The notes under the pieces were generated by a model, which searched no databases, had not been told where the DNA came from, and saw nothing but the letters and a program-made list of their open reading frames with translations. Made by a program: the position numbers and the translations under genes. A stretch of 64,000 nucleotides of DNA from an uncultured Sutterella sp. Its GTDB lineage: Bacteria; Pseudomonadota; Gammaproteobacteria; Burkholderiales; Burkholderiaceae_F. Below are positions 1 through 9,297 of this stretch, one piece after another; within the stretch, counting starts at the first letter, position 1; every line of letters begins with the position of its first letter. The DNA lies in NCBI GenBank assembly GCA_958347955.1, contig CATVXH010000001.1, positions 124,001 through 188,000 of the forward strand. The letters run 5' to 3'.

Positions 1-464
1 TTGTCCAAATGGTTGCGGATGGCCAAAGCCACTTTGTAGCGCAATTTAAGATTGCGTTGCATCTGAAGACGACGCAAATCCAACACACGGTATGTCAAGC
101 GTGTTGTCTCGGAAAGATTTTCATCGTCTAAGTGGAACGGAGGAGTTTCGGACTTGTTGAGGATTGTCAGTTCTTTGCAAAGGACTTCAACGCCGCCGGA
201 GATCAGTTCGGGGTTATGGGTGCCTTCGGGACGTGCGCGGACAAGGCCAACTACCTTCAGGCAGTATTCGTTACGAACGGCATCAGCCGTTTTAAAAACT
301 TCAGGCGTGTCAGGGTCGCAGACGATTTGCAGCAAACCTTCACGATCGCGAAGGTCAATAAAAATGACTCCGCCATGGTCACGGCGACGATGAGCCCAAC
401 CGTAGAGGGTCACCGTTTGACCGATGAACTTTTCGTTAATGAGACCGGTATATTCGGTACGCAT
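1..464 (-). CDS. aspS: Aspartate--tRNA ligase, N-terminal part (cut by window edge)
   Basis: Charges tRNA-Asp (in some bacteria also tRNA-Asn) with aspartate in the cytoplasm. Only the first 154 codons are inside the window; the gene runs off the left edge. The protein begins MRTEYTGLINEKFIGQTV, followed by the OB-fold anticodon-binding domain with the motif YGWAHRRRDHGGVIFIDLRD, which is characteristic of bacterial AspRS. The entry to the catalytic core (TRLTYRVLDLRR) is also visible. The ATG at 462-464 is preceded by a GGGAG ribosome-binding site. The EF-G-like gene upstream ends in a terminator, so aspS probably has its own promoter in the 465-558 gap. Identity is firm; the catalytic domain is unseen. 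Confidence 0.93.
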   Translation of the reverse strand, partial: MRTEYTGLINEKFIGQTVTLYGWAHRRRDHGGVIFIDLRDREGLLQIVCDPDTPEVFKTADAVRNEYCLKVVGLVRARPEGTHNPELISGGVEVLCKELTILNKSETPPFHLDDENLSETTRLTYRVLDLRRLQMQRNLKLRYKVALAIRNHLD

Positions 465-554
465 AAATGCTCCCAATATATGAAGGGAAGAAATTCCCAA
501 ATAATCAACCGAAGTATTCTAATATGAAAGCCCTTGGATTTGTTAGCTTCGTGT

Positions 555-598
555 AAAAACAGCCGGTCAAACAAACCTAGTGCTTGACCGACTGTTTT
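555..598 (-). terminator. Terminator of the EF-G-like gene
   Basis: Inverted repeat with arms at 559-570 and 584-595 and one mismatch (563/591). It is followed on the minus strand by a T-run (complement of the A-run at 555-559). It lies directly downstream of the EF-G-like gene. Confidence 0.7.
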
Positions 599-613
599 CT
601 CTAAAGGACGATA

Positions 614-2665
614 TTAATCGTCTTCATCCTTGCGTTGATACTTGCTGGCCAAATCGGCTTGAACAGCTGCCGGAACCGGCTCGTAGGCTAATAATTCAAC
701 GGAGTAAGAGCCCGCGCCCTGCGTTAGGGCATTAAGTCGGTTGGCATAACCGTCCAGGCCTGTTAACGGTACACGCCCTGTAATGAGCATCATGCCTCCC
801 GTAAGATTTTCCGTGCCACTGACTTGGCCGCGACGGCTTGCAAGGTCGCCGGTGATATCACCCATGAAGGTATCCGGAGCCTCAATTTCAATGCGCACAA
901 TCGGTTCGAGCAAGGTTGGTTTTGCGTTAGCCAACGCATCCAACATTGCCTTACGACCCGCAGCAACGAAAGCGACTTCCTTACTGTCAACCGGGTGATA
1001 CTTACCGTCGTATACCGTCACGCGGATGTCATGAATCGGATAGCCGGCGATATAACCGGAATCCAGGACTTCACGCACGCCTTTTTCAACAGCGGGAATA
1101 AGATTGTACGGAATGGCTCCGCCTTTGACTTGATCCACAAACTTGAATCCAGCGCCGCGAGGCAACGGTTCAACGCGCAGGAAGACTTCGCCGAATTGAC
1201 CGGCACCGCCGGTTTGTTTCTTGTGGCGAGCGTGTCCTTCAGCGGGGGCCGCGATGGTTTCACGGTAGGGCACGCGGGGTGTACGGGTTTGTATGTCGAG
1301 TTTAAATTGAGTCGACATGCGTTTTACAACTAGACGCAGATGTTGTTCGCTTAAGCCTCTGAGAACTGTTTCGTTCATCACCACGTCATGCTCTACAGCC
1401 AACGTCGGGTCTTCGCTGACCATCTTGTCGAGCACTTCGGACATACGGCTTTCATCTCCACGTTTGGCAGGGCTGACAGCCAGACCAAACATCGGTTTGG
1501 GGAAGTTGAGTTTTTTCATGTAAATGCCACCTTCAATGGCACTGTCATGAAGAATGCTTCCGTAAACGATGTCATCAACTTTCGCAACAGCGCCGATGTA
1601 TCCGGGATTCATTTCATCGACTTCCAAGCCTTCTTTACCTTGCAGCATGATCGGACGGGTAATCTTGAATGCTTTTTTGCCGTCATCGACATAGAGTGTA
1701 GAGTCTTTGGTGATGCGACCTTGGTGCAGGCGGAAAAGACCGATCTTTCCAATATAAGGGTCGTTGACGACCTTGAAGACGTGAGCAAGCACGGGACGGT
1801 TGGCGTCTGGGAAAGTCATGTATTCGGAGCCGTCAGCTTTGTAAAAGAGTGGGGCATTGGCTTCGGTCGGATTTGGCAAGTGGCGGACAAACACTTTGAT
1901 TAAGTCACGCATGCCAATTAAATTTTTGGCTGATGTGTAGCAGACCGGAATGATGTGTCCAAGGCGCAGAGCTTTTGTTAAAGGAGCGTGCAAACTCTTA
2001 GGATCAACGGAGCCCTCTTCCAGATAACGTTCCATGGTTTCGTCGTCCATTTCAACGACGCGTTCAATAAATGCTTGGTGAACGCGTTCCACGGAGGCGA
2101 ATCTGGCCTCGCCTTTATCGTTGTCGAAGCAGTCGATAACGTGAGTGCAGTCTTTATTGGGGAGGTTCAACGGCAATACTTCATTGCCGAACGCTTCACG
2201 CAATTCAACCAAAAGTTTTTCTAGGTCAACGCCCGGTTGGTCAAATTTATTGACGACGATCATGCGGCAAAGATTTCTTTCTTTAGCCCATTGCATCATG
2301 CGGCGTGTCATCAACTCAACACCCTTGGTGGCGTCAACGACAACGCAAACGGTCTTGACGGCGTCCAATGCACCCAGGGCCTGACCGACGCAATCCGGAT
2401 ACCCAGGGGTGTCAAGTAAGAAAATACGAACCGGAGTTCCGTCATCTTTTTGAGCATTTAAGTGCGCTACAGTGGTGCGCAGTGAGTGGTGCACTTCCTT
2501 TTCCATGGGGTCAAAGTCACCCACTGTGTTACCTTTTTCAACAGTACCGACCTCTTTGATAACACCATTGCGATAGAGTAATGCCTCCATCAGCGTTGTT
2601 TTACCGGTGGAGCCGTGGCCCACCAACGCTACAGTACGGATATTCTCAACTGGGTATTGACTCAT
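614..2665 (-). CDS. Elongation factor G-like translational GTPase
   Basis: A ribosome-associated GTPase of the EF-G family (683 aa; canonical EF-G is about 700). The G domain is at the N-terminus with P-loop GHGSTGKTT (residues 16-24), DTPG (85-88) and NKFD (139-142). Domains II-V follow, including the domain IV region around KKQTGGAGQFGEVFLRVEPL. It is divergent from housekeeping FusA: the usual GHVDAGKTT-type P-loop is GHGSTGKTT, and it is not in the str operon (rpsL-rpsG-fusA-tuf). This matches the second EF-G paralogue (EF-G2-like) of many bacteria, whose role is not settled. The ATG at 2663-2665 has the strong ribosome-binding site AGGGGGAA. The gene stands alone, with a terminator behind it. 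Confidence 0.85.
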   Translation of the reverse strand: MSQYPVENIRTVALVGHGSTGKTTLMEALLYRNGVIKEVGTVEKGNTVGDFDPMEKEVHHSLRTTVAHLNAQKDDGTPVRIFLLDTPGYPDCVGQALGALDAVKTVCVVVDATKGVELMTRRMMQWAKERNLCRMIVVNKFDQPGVDLEKLLVELREAFGNEVLPLNLPNKDCTHVIDCFDNDKGEARFASVERVHQAFIERVVEMDDETMERYLEEGSVDPKSLHAPLTKALRLGHIIPVCYTSAKNLIGMRDLIKVFVRHLPNPTEANAPLFYKADGSEYMTFPDANRPVLAHVFKVVNDPYIGKIGLFRLHQGRITKDSTLYVDDGKKAFKITRPIMLQGKEGLEVDEMNPGYIGAVAKVDDIVYGSILHDSAIEGGIYMKKLNFPKPMFGLAVSPAKRGDESRMSEVLDKMVSEDPTLAVEHDVVMNETVLRGLSEQHLRLVVKRMSTQFKLDIQTRTPRVPYRETIAAPAEGHARHKKQTGGAGQFGEVFLRVEPLPRGAGFKFVDQVKGGAIPYNLIPAVEKGVREVLDSGYIAGYPIHDIRVTVYDGKYHPVDSKEVAFVAAGRKAMLDALANAKPTLLEPIVRIEIEAPDTFMGDITGDLASRRGQVSGTENLTGGMMLITGRVPLTGLDGYANRLNALTQGAGSYSVELLAYEPVPAAVQADLASKYQRKDEDD

Positions 2666-2837
2666 GATATTCCCCCTTAATTTGACTGAATAGATGAAAA
2701 AGTCAACAGATTTATTTTGCGCTTTTTATTTGGGGGAGGTTAAAAGAAAAAAACAGAATTTGATAAAAATCGCAAAAAATGATGTATTTATCGCTAGAAA
2801 TCGTGAAAATCAGCTGAAATTGAGGGATTTCCCTGAA

Positions 2838-3521
2838 TCATAGCTTGCTCAACTGATAACCGACACCTCGGACACTTTCAATGCAGAGATCGTCACAGTG
2901 CAGTTGTTGGAGTTTATGACGCACGCTGGAAATATGTACATCAATGGCTCTATCAAATTGTCCTCTTGGACGACCTAATACTTTAGGATAGATTTCGTCT
3001 TTGCTGACCGGCTTATTGAGATTGTCGGCCAATAGGTCTAATAACAGAAATTCAGTTTGCGTTAAAACGAGCGTCTGGCCGTGAACACTGGCTGTGCAAC
3101 TTTGCTTGTCAATGCAAAGGGAGCCGATGTTGATGGGGGTGAGCGCCTGCAGTTTGGCTACTTGTTGGGTTTTATTGATGAATTGAATTGTTTCCAGAAT
3201 CGACACAAGGGGCGCTGGCAATCGCAACACATGTTCCTTTGGCAAAGGAATCGAATTTATAACTTTTTCGCTAACCTCTTTATGCACCAGAACTAAAATG
3301 CCCAATTCATGATTTAGAGAAAGAAGGTATTCAATAAATTGAACATCGTTTTCTTCTTTCACATCGAGCACGGCCATGTCAAAAACGTTATTTTGGCAAT
3401 AGCTCAACGCGTCATTTCGGCTGTATGCGGCTCTGACGTCGCAGTTGCAAAAGACGAGAAAATCTGCGATTAAAGCCTCAAAAACTTCATCATGCAAATT
3501 TAAAAGTAGATGTATGGGCAT
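2838..3521 (-). CDS. OmpR-family response regulator with degenerate receiver domain
   Basis: A 227-aa DNA-binding regulator: receiver-like domain (about 1-120) plus a winged-helix Trans_reg_C domain (about 130-227) with the recognition region DRAIDVHISSVRHKL and C-terminal VRGVGYQL. The receiver is atypical. The phospho-acceptor position is kept (D53 in AVLDV), but the acidic pair near residues 8-10 is replaced by LNLHDE, the conserved Thr/Ser is replaced by Val, and the conserved Lys before Pro is missing (HVLRLPAP). It may not respond normally to phosphorylation. No histidine kinase gene is adjacent. The gene is divergent from the efflux operon starting at 3716, so regulation of that operon is a reasonable inference. 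No strong ribosome-binding site precedes the ATG. Confidence 0.85.
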   Translation of the reverse strand: MPIHLLLNLHDEVFEALIADFLVFCNCDVRAAYSRNDALSYCQNNVFDMAVLDVKEENDVQFIEYLLSLNHELGILVLVHKEVSEKVINSIPLPKEHVLRLPAPLVSILETIQFINKTQQVAKLQALTPINIGSLCIDKQSCTASVHGQTLVLTQTEFLLLDLLADNLNKPVSKDEIYPKVLGRPRGQFDRAIDVHISSVRHKLQQLHCDDLCIESVRGVGYQLSKL

Positions 3522-3715
3522 TGAACCGTAATAACACGTTGAAAAATAAAACCGTAATAATAATGATATTTATCAATAATGGATTTACCAATGGTTATTT
3601 GCCATTAAGCCCTATAACTTATTGCTTAAATGGCTTTCAAAAATTTACTTCACCATAAGGGATAGTTACATATTTTTATGGCAGACTTTGAAGTAAGGTA
3701 AAAGAGGGGAAGGAT

Positions 3716-5134
3716 GTGAAACATTTGTTAGTGTTGGTAATGACTCTTTCCGGAGCTTTGGCGCTAACGGGTTGCGCGGTGCAGCCAGTGACGCTGACAG
3801 CCAAGCAAACCGATTTGATCGCAGAGACCTGGAGCCACGGAGAGGGAAATGCTGAGGCAAAATCTTTACGTCAGCCTCCACAGCAATGGTGGGCAGCGTG
3901 GGATGACGAGTCGTTGGCCTTTTTGGTGAACTCCACCTTGGAAAATAACACTGATATCGCGCAGGCCCAAGCTAATCTTCGTTCGGCCATGGCGTCCCTG
4001 ACTTCGGCAACTTCTCAGCTCTTCCCGAGTTTTGCTTTAGGCGCTGATGGTGCCCGAAATCGGCGGAATAATTCCTCAAGTGACAGCTTCGGAGCCGATG
4101 CTTCTGCAGCATGGTCTTTGAGCTTTGGCGGTCGGGATATTTCAGCGCGCCGTTCGGCCCAAGCCAGTGCGCATGCTTCTGAATTGAGTCTTGAAGATAC
4201 AAAAAGTGCTATGGCCAGCGAAGTCGCAAGCACTTACGTCAACCTTCGTTTGGCGCAGATTCGTCTGAATATTGCTCGGCAAAGTGTAAAGTCTTACGAA
4301 GAAGCTAAAAATTTAACTCAATGGCGTTATCAGGCGGGACTTGTTTCGGCGACAGACTATGAGCAGGCAAACGCTCAATATGAAAATGCCAAGGCAAGCA
4401 TTGCCACTAATATGCACAATATTTTGCAGTATGAGACAGCTTTGTCACGCTTGACAGTGTTGCCTTTGAAGACAATTCAGGGGTTGCCTGAGGGAAAGAT
4501 TCCTACTCCGCCTGAAAATCTTGCTGTGTCTATTCCGGCTGATGTTATTTCATTGAGGCCCGATGTGCTCTCTGCTAAAGAAACAGTTCGAGCAGCCATG
4601 GAAAATGTTCGAGTGGCACAGGCTGACTATTTCCCGTCGCTATCTCTTTCCGGAACGATCGGAACTGCCGCGGCTACGGTGGGAGCGTTGGGAACCAGTG
4701 GCACGGGGATCGGTGCCTTGGTGGGGGCGCTTTCCATGCCGTTTTTAAATTGGGGAGATGTTGTCGCAGGCACTGAAGAACAAAAAGCGCAGTTGGATAG
4801 GGCTCAGGCTCAATACACAGAAACTTTGGTGAGTGCTCTGGAAGAAACTGAAAATGCGTTATCCGGAATCCGTTCAAGCGCAGCTAAAAAAATGTCTTTA
4901 AAAACGGCCAGTGAAAGTTCCCAGCTTGCCGCTCAATTGGCTTTGCAGCAATATTCAAGCGGATTAGAGGATTACCAAACAGTCTTGACAACACAGCGCT
5001 CATGGTTAACGGCACTGGATAACGAAGTGAGTAATCAGGCTGATTGGGCAATGGCGCATATTGATCTATATCGTGCCCTTGGGGGCGGATGGATTCCCGA
5101 AGGAACTCAAAACAAGGGAAATACTGATGAGTAA
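3716..5134 (+). CDS. TolC/NodT-type outer-membrane efflux lipoprotein
   Basis: The outer-membrane channel of a tripartite exporter (472 aa). It starts with GTG behind AGGGGAAGG; the nearby ATG at 3713 is followed at once by a stop. The N-terminus is a lipoprotein signal with lipobox ALTGC, so the mature protein would be lipidated and anchored in the outer membrane. The rest shows the two-fold repeated long-helix pattern of outer membrane factors (RSAMASLTSATSQLFPSFAL near the N-terminus and ENVRVAQADYFPSLSLSGTI later). It is first in an operon with MacA- and MacB-like proteins, and its stop overlaps the next start. Family assignment is firm; the exported substrate cannot be told. Confidence 0.92.
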   Translation: MKHLLVLVMTLSGALALTGCAVQPVTLTAKQTDLIAETWSHGEGNAEAKSLRQPPQQWWAAWDDESLAFLVNSTLENNTDIAQAQANLRSAMASLTSATSQLFPSFALGADGARNRRNNSSSDSFGADASAAWSLSFGGRDISARRSAQASAHASELSLEDTKSAMASEVASTYVNLRLAQIRLNIARQSVKSYEEAKNLTQWRYQAGLVSATDYEQANAQYENAKASIATNMHNILQYETALSRLTVLPLKTIQGLPEGKIPTPPENLAVSIPADVISLRPDVLSAKETVRAAMENVRVAQADYFPSLSLSGTIGTAAATVGALGTSGTGIGALVGALSMPFLNWGDVVAGTEEQKAQLDRAQAQYTETLVSALEETENALSGIRSSAAKKMSLKTASESSQLAAQLALQQYSSGLEDYQTVLTTQRSWLTALDNEVSNQADWAMAHIDLYRALGGGWIPEGTQNKGNTDE

Positions 5135-6395
5135 CGAAAAAGAAAAAATCAAAGCCTTGTTGGGTGATGGTGACGGTCAACCAATGAGTAAACGCAAGAA
5201 GTGGGCCCTTGGAGCAGCCTGCGTGGCGGTGGTTGCGGCGTTTTCGTGGTGGCTCGGTAGCAAGGAAGCAGGTCCGCGTTATCTGACGGAAGCCGTCAAG
5301 CAAGGTGTTTTGCAGGTTGAGGTGACAGCCAACGGCACGCTCGAGGCTGAACAAAAGGTCACGATTGGTTCTGAGTTATCAGGCATCGTTGAGAAAGTTC
5401 TTGTTGACGTGAACGATCCAATTAAACATGGACAGGTATTGATTGAATTGGACACGGCAAAACTGTCAGCCTCCGTTGAAAAGGCAAAAGCGGCGTTAGC
5501 CAGTGCCCAGGCTGCTCAAAAGGAAGCGGTAGCGACTTTAAACGAGGCAAACGCCAAATATAAACGATTGTTAAATGTTCGTAAGCTCTCGGGTGGCAAG
5601 ACACCTGCTCAAACTGAGCTTGATGAACAGGCCGCTGTGGTCGCACGTGCACAGGCCTCGGTGGACACCGCGGCCGCGCAAATTCAGACAGCGCAGGCAG
5701 AGTTGGAAACGGCTCAAACTGACTTGACTAAGGCTTACATTTCTTCTCCTATCGATGGTGTGGTTCTTGCTCGCTCGGTGGAACCCGGCTACGCAGTCGC
5801 TGCGTCTTTACAAGCCGTTGAACTTTTAACGTTGGCCAGTGACTTGAAGACACTTGAATTGGAGATCGATGTGGATGAGGCCGATGTCAGCGTGGTAAAA
5901 CCGGGACAAAAGGCAACGTTCACAGTCAGCGCTTATCCCAATAAAAACTTTCCCGCCACATTAACTAAAGTGGCTTATGGACCAACTGAGTCCGACACAA
6001 ATGTGGTGACCTATACGGCTTACCTTAAGGTTAGTAATGAAGATTTACTGTTGCGGCCAGGCATGACGGCGACGGCCAGAATCGTGACGGAAAAGCGAGA
6101 AAACGCCCTATTGGTCCCAAACACAGCATTGCGGTTTGCGCCGAGTGTCTTAAAAAGTTCAGGCAGCGCTGTTGACAGTTTGATGATGGGGCCACCTCGT
6201 CAATCCTCCAAAGTCTCTAAGGAAGTTGGCGGAGTTACAACTCAACGCAAAAATACCGTTTGGGTTCTACGCGGCGGTAACGCTCAAGAGGTTGACATTA
6301 TTACTGGCGCATCTGACGGGACTCGAACCGAAGTGATTTCCGGTGACCTTAAAAATGGAGACTTGGTAATTACCAGTCAACTTCGCAGTCAATGA
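5127..6395 (+). CDS. MacA-type periplasmic adaptor (membrane fusion protein)
   Basis: Links an inner-membrane ABC exporter to the TolC-like channel. From ATG 5127 (ribosome-binding site AAGGGAA at 5114-5120; overlaps the previous stop) the protein is 422 aa. It has one N-terminal membrane segment (KKWALGAACVAVVAAFSWWL), a lipoyl/barrel-sandwich half (VEVTANGTLEAEQKVTIGSE), a long Ala/Gln-rich coiled-coil hairpin, the second lipoyl half (KAYISSPIDGVVLARSVEPG) and a beta-barrel domain. An upstream in-frame ATG at 5061 would add 22 residues inside the preceding gene and lacks a ribosome-binding site. The neighbour genes and domain order fit MacA of MacAB-TolC systems. Confidence 0.92.
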   Translation: MSNEKEKIKALLGDGDGQPMSKRKKWALGAACVAVVAAFSWWLGSKEAGPRYLTEAVKQGVLQVEVTANGTLEAEQKVTIGSELSGIVEKVLVDVNDPIKHGQVLIELDTAKLSASVEKAKAALASAQAAQKEAVATLNEANAKYKRLLNVRKLSGGKTPAQTELDEQAAVVARAQASVDTAAAQIQTAQAELETAQTDLTKAYISSPIDGVVLARSVEPGYAVAASLQAVELLTLASDLKTLELEIDVDEADVSVVKPGQKATFTVSAYPNKNFPATLTKVAYGPTESDTNVVTYTAYLKVSNEDLLLRPGMTATARIVTEKRENALLVPNTALRFAPSVLKSSGSAVDSLMMGPPRQSSKVSKEVGGVTTQRKNTVWVLRGGNAQEVDIITGASDGTRTEVISGDLKNGDLVITSQLRSQ

Positions 6396-6409
6396 CGGGG
6401 AGGGTAAAT

Positions 6410-7105
6410 ATGGCAGATAAGATCCCTTTGGTTCAGCTCATTGATATCCATAAACGTTATGGGCAGGGTGAGGCGGCTTTTTTTGCCTTGCAAGGAATTC
6501 ATTTTGAGATCGAAGAGGGGGATTTTGTTGCGGTGATGGGGCCTTCGGGTTCCGGCAAGTCTACTTGCATGAATATTGTGGGTGCTTTGGACACGCCGAC
6601 ATCAGGTCGTTACTTATTTAAAGGTGCTCCTGTAGAAAAAATGACTCACGATGAGAGAGCGCTTTTAAGGCGAAAATATTTAGGTTTTATCTTCCAGGGA
6701 TTTAATTTGTTGGCGAGAACGACAGCGCTGGAAAACGTGGAGTTACCGCTGTTGTATCGTGGTGTGCCACGAGAAGAGCGTCATAAGTTGGCTCGTCAGG
6801 CGCTTGATCGAGTCGGCCTTTTACCGTGGGAGCATCATACGCCGGCAGAGCTCTCCGGTGGGCAGCAGCAACGTGTGGCGATCGCCCGGGCGATTGTCAG
6901 CAAACCTTTGCTGCTTTTGGCCGATGAGCCAACCGGTAGCTTAGATACCAAGCGTAGCATTGAAATTATGCAGTTGTTAAAAGATCTCAATGAGCAGGAC
7001 GGCATCACTGTTTCTCTTGTCACTCACGAACCGGAAATGGCGACTTTTGCTAAAAGGATTGTTCATTTCCGCGACGGTCGTATCGAAAGTGATCAAGGAA
7101 TGTAG
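6410..7105 (+). CDS. MacB/LolD-type ABC transporter ATPase
   Basis: The nucleotide-binding subunit of the exporter (231 aa). Walker A GPSGSGKST, Q-loop FIFQGFNLL, ABC signature LSGGQQQRVAIARAI and Walker B LLLADEPTGSLD are intact, followed by the H-loop VTHE. The gene could start at ATG 6392, which overlaps the previous stop, but GGGGAGGG at 6397-6404 is ideally placed for ATG 6410 (MADKIPLVQL), so that start is used. In E. coli MacB the ATPase and permease are one chain; here they are two genes, as in many other bacteria. Confidence 0.93.
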   Translation: MADKIPLVQLIDIHKRYGQGEAAFFALQGIHFEIEEGDFVAVMGPSGSGKSTCMNIVGALDTPTSGRYLFKGAPVEKMTHDERALLRRKYLGFIFQGFNLLARTTALENVELPLLYRGVPREERHKLARQALDRVGLLPWEHHTPAELSGGQQQRVAIARAIVSKPLLLLADEPTGSLDTKRSIEIMQLLKDLNEQDGITVSLVTHEPEMATFAKRIVHFRDGRIESDQGM

Positions 7106-7107
7106 CT

Positions 7108-8313
7108 ATGTGGGGTAACGCATTTATATTGGCACTAAGGCAAATATGGCGCAATCCGATGCGTTCGCTTTTGACTGTGTTGGGTATTGTGATTGGCGTG
7201 GCCGCAGTGATCACGATGGTGACGGTCGGTAATGGAGCCACACAGGCTGTGCGCGAGCAAATTGAAAGCTTAGGCAGCAACCAGCTGATGATTAGACCCG
7301 GTCAACGCATGGGGCCGGGGGGATCCGCTGGCGCTCCTTCTTTTAAATTGGAGGACATCGACGCTATTGCCAATCAGATCGCAGGTGTGAAAGCAGTCGC
7401 ACCTCAGCGCCAGCAATCAATGACTGTCGTCGCGCAAGGTCGAAATTGGAGTACTCAAGTCATTGGCAGTTCCAATCAGTACTTTGTCTTGGATAATCGT
7501 CAAGTTAAGCAAGGTCGTTATTTTGAAACCCAGGAAGAGCAATCGGGGGCGGCAGTTTGCGTGATCGGCACTACGATTGAAAAAGAAATATTCGGATCTT
7601 CGAACGCAATTGGTCAGATGCTACGCACAGGTCAGTTTTCCTGTCGTGTTGTCGGTGTCTTGGAAAGTAAAGGTCAGGCGGCTATCGGCGGAGATCAGGA
7701 CGACTTAGTTGTGATGCCGATCCAAACGTTTCAGCGACGTGTTTCCGGGAATACTCGTGTCTCGGCTATTTTAGTGTCGGTGGATTCACAAATTGACAGG
7801 GCGCTAGTTACAGAAAGCATTCGGTTGCTGATGCGTGAGAGGCGTTCGTTGTCCGATGCCGATGATGATAATTTCATGATTTTGGATACTGAAGAAATCG
7901 CTCGTCGGGTTTCTAGCACTACGGAAATTATGACCATGCTGTTGGGAGCTGTGGCGGCGGTGAGCTTAGTGGTCGGCGGTATTGGGATTATGAACATTAT
8001 GCTGGTGAGCGTTACCGAAAGAACTCGAGAGATCGGTGTTCGCTTAGCCATCGGTGCGCTTGAGCGTGAAGTTTTGATGCAGTTTTTGATTGAAGCCGTT
8101 GTCTTGGGAGCAATGGGAGGAGTCCTCGGCGTCGTTATAGCCTTTATCGGATCAGCGGCGTTAGCCGCCACTATGGGGGTTCCCTTCATTTTTGACCCGG
8201 GCATCAACATGATTGCATTTTTGTTTGCCGCGCTCACCGGAGTGATCTTCGGATATTTTCCCGCCCGACGGGCTGCTCAGTTGGATCCTATTGAAGCAGT
8301 GAGACACGAATGA
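7108..8313 (+). CDS. MacB-type ABC transporter permease
   Basis: The inner-membrane permease of the MacAB-like exporter (401 aa). It shows the FtsX/MacB topology: one N-terminal membrane helix (RSLLTVLGIVIGVAAVITMV), a large periplasmic MacB_PCD domain (about 40-270), and three C-terminal helices. The last part contains the family sequence MNIMLVSVTERTREIGVRLA and the terminal PARRAAQLDPIEAVRHE. It begins two bases after the ATPase stop and overlaps the next gene by ATGA, so translation is probably coupled. Confidence 0.93.
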   Translation: MWGNAFILALRQIWRNPMRSLLTVLGIVIGVAAVITMVTVGNGATQAVREQIESLGSNQLMIRPGQRMGPGGSAGAPSFKLEDIDAIANQIAGVKAVAPQRQQSMTVVAQGRNWSTQVIGSSNQYFVLDNRQVKQGRYFETQEEQSGAAVCVIGTTIEKEIFGSSNAIGQMLRTGQFSCRVVGVLESKGQAAIGGDQDDLVVMPIQTFQRRVSGNTRVSAILVSVDSQIDRALVTESIRLLMRERRSLSDADDDNFMILDTEEIARRVSSTTEIMTMLLGAVAAVSLVVGGIGIMNIMLVSVTERTREIGVRLAIGALEREVLMQFLIEAVVLGAMGGVLGVVIAFIGSAALAATMGVPFIFDPGINMIAFLFAALTGVIFGYFPARRAAQLDPIEAVRHE

Positions 8314-9236
8314 TTTTTAGACTTCTATTTCTTTTCTGTTCAGCCTTTTTAGTATTGTCTGCCAATGCTCAGCAGTGGCCGAAAGAGCTCAATATTACAT
8401 ATGTGAAATCCCCTTTCAATATCCAAAATATGGTGATGAAGGATCATGGTCTTTTGGAAAAAGAGTTTTCCAAAGAGGGTATCAAAATTAATTGGATTCC
8501 CATTAAGGCGGGTCTCAATCAAGTCAGAGGTATGGCTGCCGGTGAAATCGATATGGTGGCCGCTATGAATACGAGCACTTTGTTGATTGCAAACTCTGCC
8601 GGCAATCGCATAGTCATTGTGGATGGAGTTGCTCATCCTGATGAAACTTTTGCCATTATGGCAAAGGACGAAATCCGTACGATCGAAGATCTCAAAGGCA
8701 AACAGGTGGTTGGTCCGAAAGGAACAGTGTTGCATCATCTATTAAGTGCGGCTTTGACAGAATCCGGGCTACAAATGAATGATGTGAAATGGGTTTCAAT
8801 GAATTTGCCCTCCAGTTTAACGACGCTGCTGGGAGGACGTGCGGATGCGGCTTTGTTGGCAGCCGGCGGCATCTTAAGCGCCGAAAAGGCGGGCTTTCAC
8901 TCTCTAGTTCGCGCTAAAGGTTTAATACAAACCAATTTGGTTCTGGCGGCTCGGGAAGATTTTGCGAAGCGTTATCCTGATGTGGTCAAACGCGTTGCCA
9001 AGGTCAATAGAGAAGCTCTGAAGTGGGCATTGTCTCATAGGCAAGAAGCCATCGCATTGGGGGCGAAAGAACACAGGATTGACCGAGTTGATGCAGAGAA
9101 GCTTTTTGATTGGTCGCAATTTTATGCTGATATTTCAGAGTCTGACATCGATGCGCTGCAGCAGAGCCAGAAGTTTTTACTGGAGCAAAAGATGATGTCG
9201 CGTCCCGTTGACGTTCGTTCTTTAATTTTTTCTTGA
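8310..9236 (+). CDS. Periplasmic substrate-binding protein, NMT1/SsuA-like
   Basis: A 308-aa exported binding protein of the ABC import type. A Sec signal peptide with cleavage after ANA (about residue 20) is followed by an NMT1/SsuA-like fold: LNITYVKSPFNIQNMVMKDH, the AGEIDMVAAMNTS ligand-loop region and IEDLKGKQVVGPKGTVLHHL. Such proteins deliver sulfonates, nitrate or pyrimidine precursors to importers. Here no import permease or ATPase is nearby; instead the gene overlaps the exporter permease stop by ATGA (8310-8313). It may be a stray or repurposed binding protein, or serve a distant transporter. The ligand is unknown. Confidence 0.85.
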   Translation: MIFRLLFLFCSAFLVLSANAQQWPKELNITYVKSPFNIQNMVMKDHGLLEKEFSKEGIKINWIPIKAGLNQVRGMAAGEIDMVAAMNTSTLLIANSAGNRIVIVDGVAHPDETFAIMAKDEIRTIEDLKGKQVVGPKGTVLHHLLSAALTESGLQMNDVKWVSMNLPSSLTTLLGGRADAALLAAGGILSAEKAGFHSLVRAKGLIQTNLVLAAREDFAKRYPDVVKRVAKVNREALKWALSHRQEAIALGAKEHRIDRVDAEKLFDWSQFYADISESDIDALQQSQKFLLEQKMMSRPVDVRSLIFS

Positions 9237-9251
9237 TGACTTAAATATCAA

Positions 9252-9285
9252 AACGAAAGGGCCGCTTACCGGCCCTTTCGTTGTT
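9252..9285. terminator. Bidirectional terminator between the efflux operon and pyrE
   Basis: Perfect 12-bp inverted repeat, arms 9252-9263 and 9271-9282 (a 13th pair is possible), followed by a T-rich tail on the plus strand. It lies between convergent genes. Confidence 0.85.
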
Positions 9286-9297
9286 GCATACAAAGCT

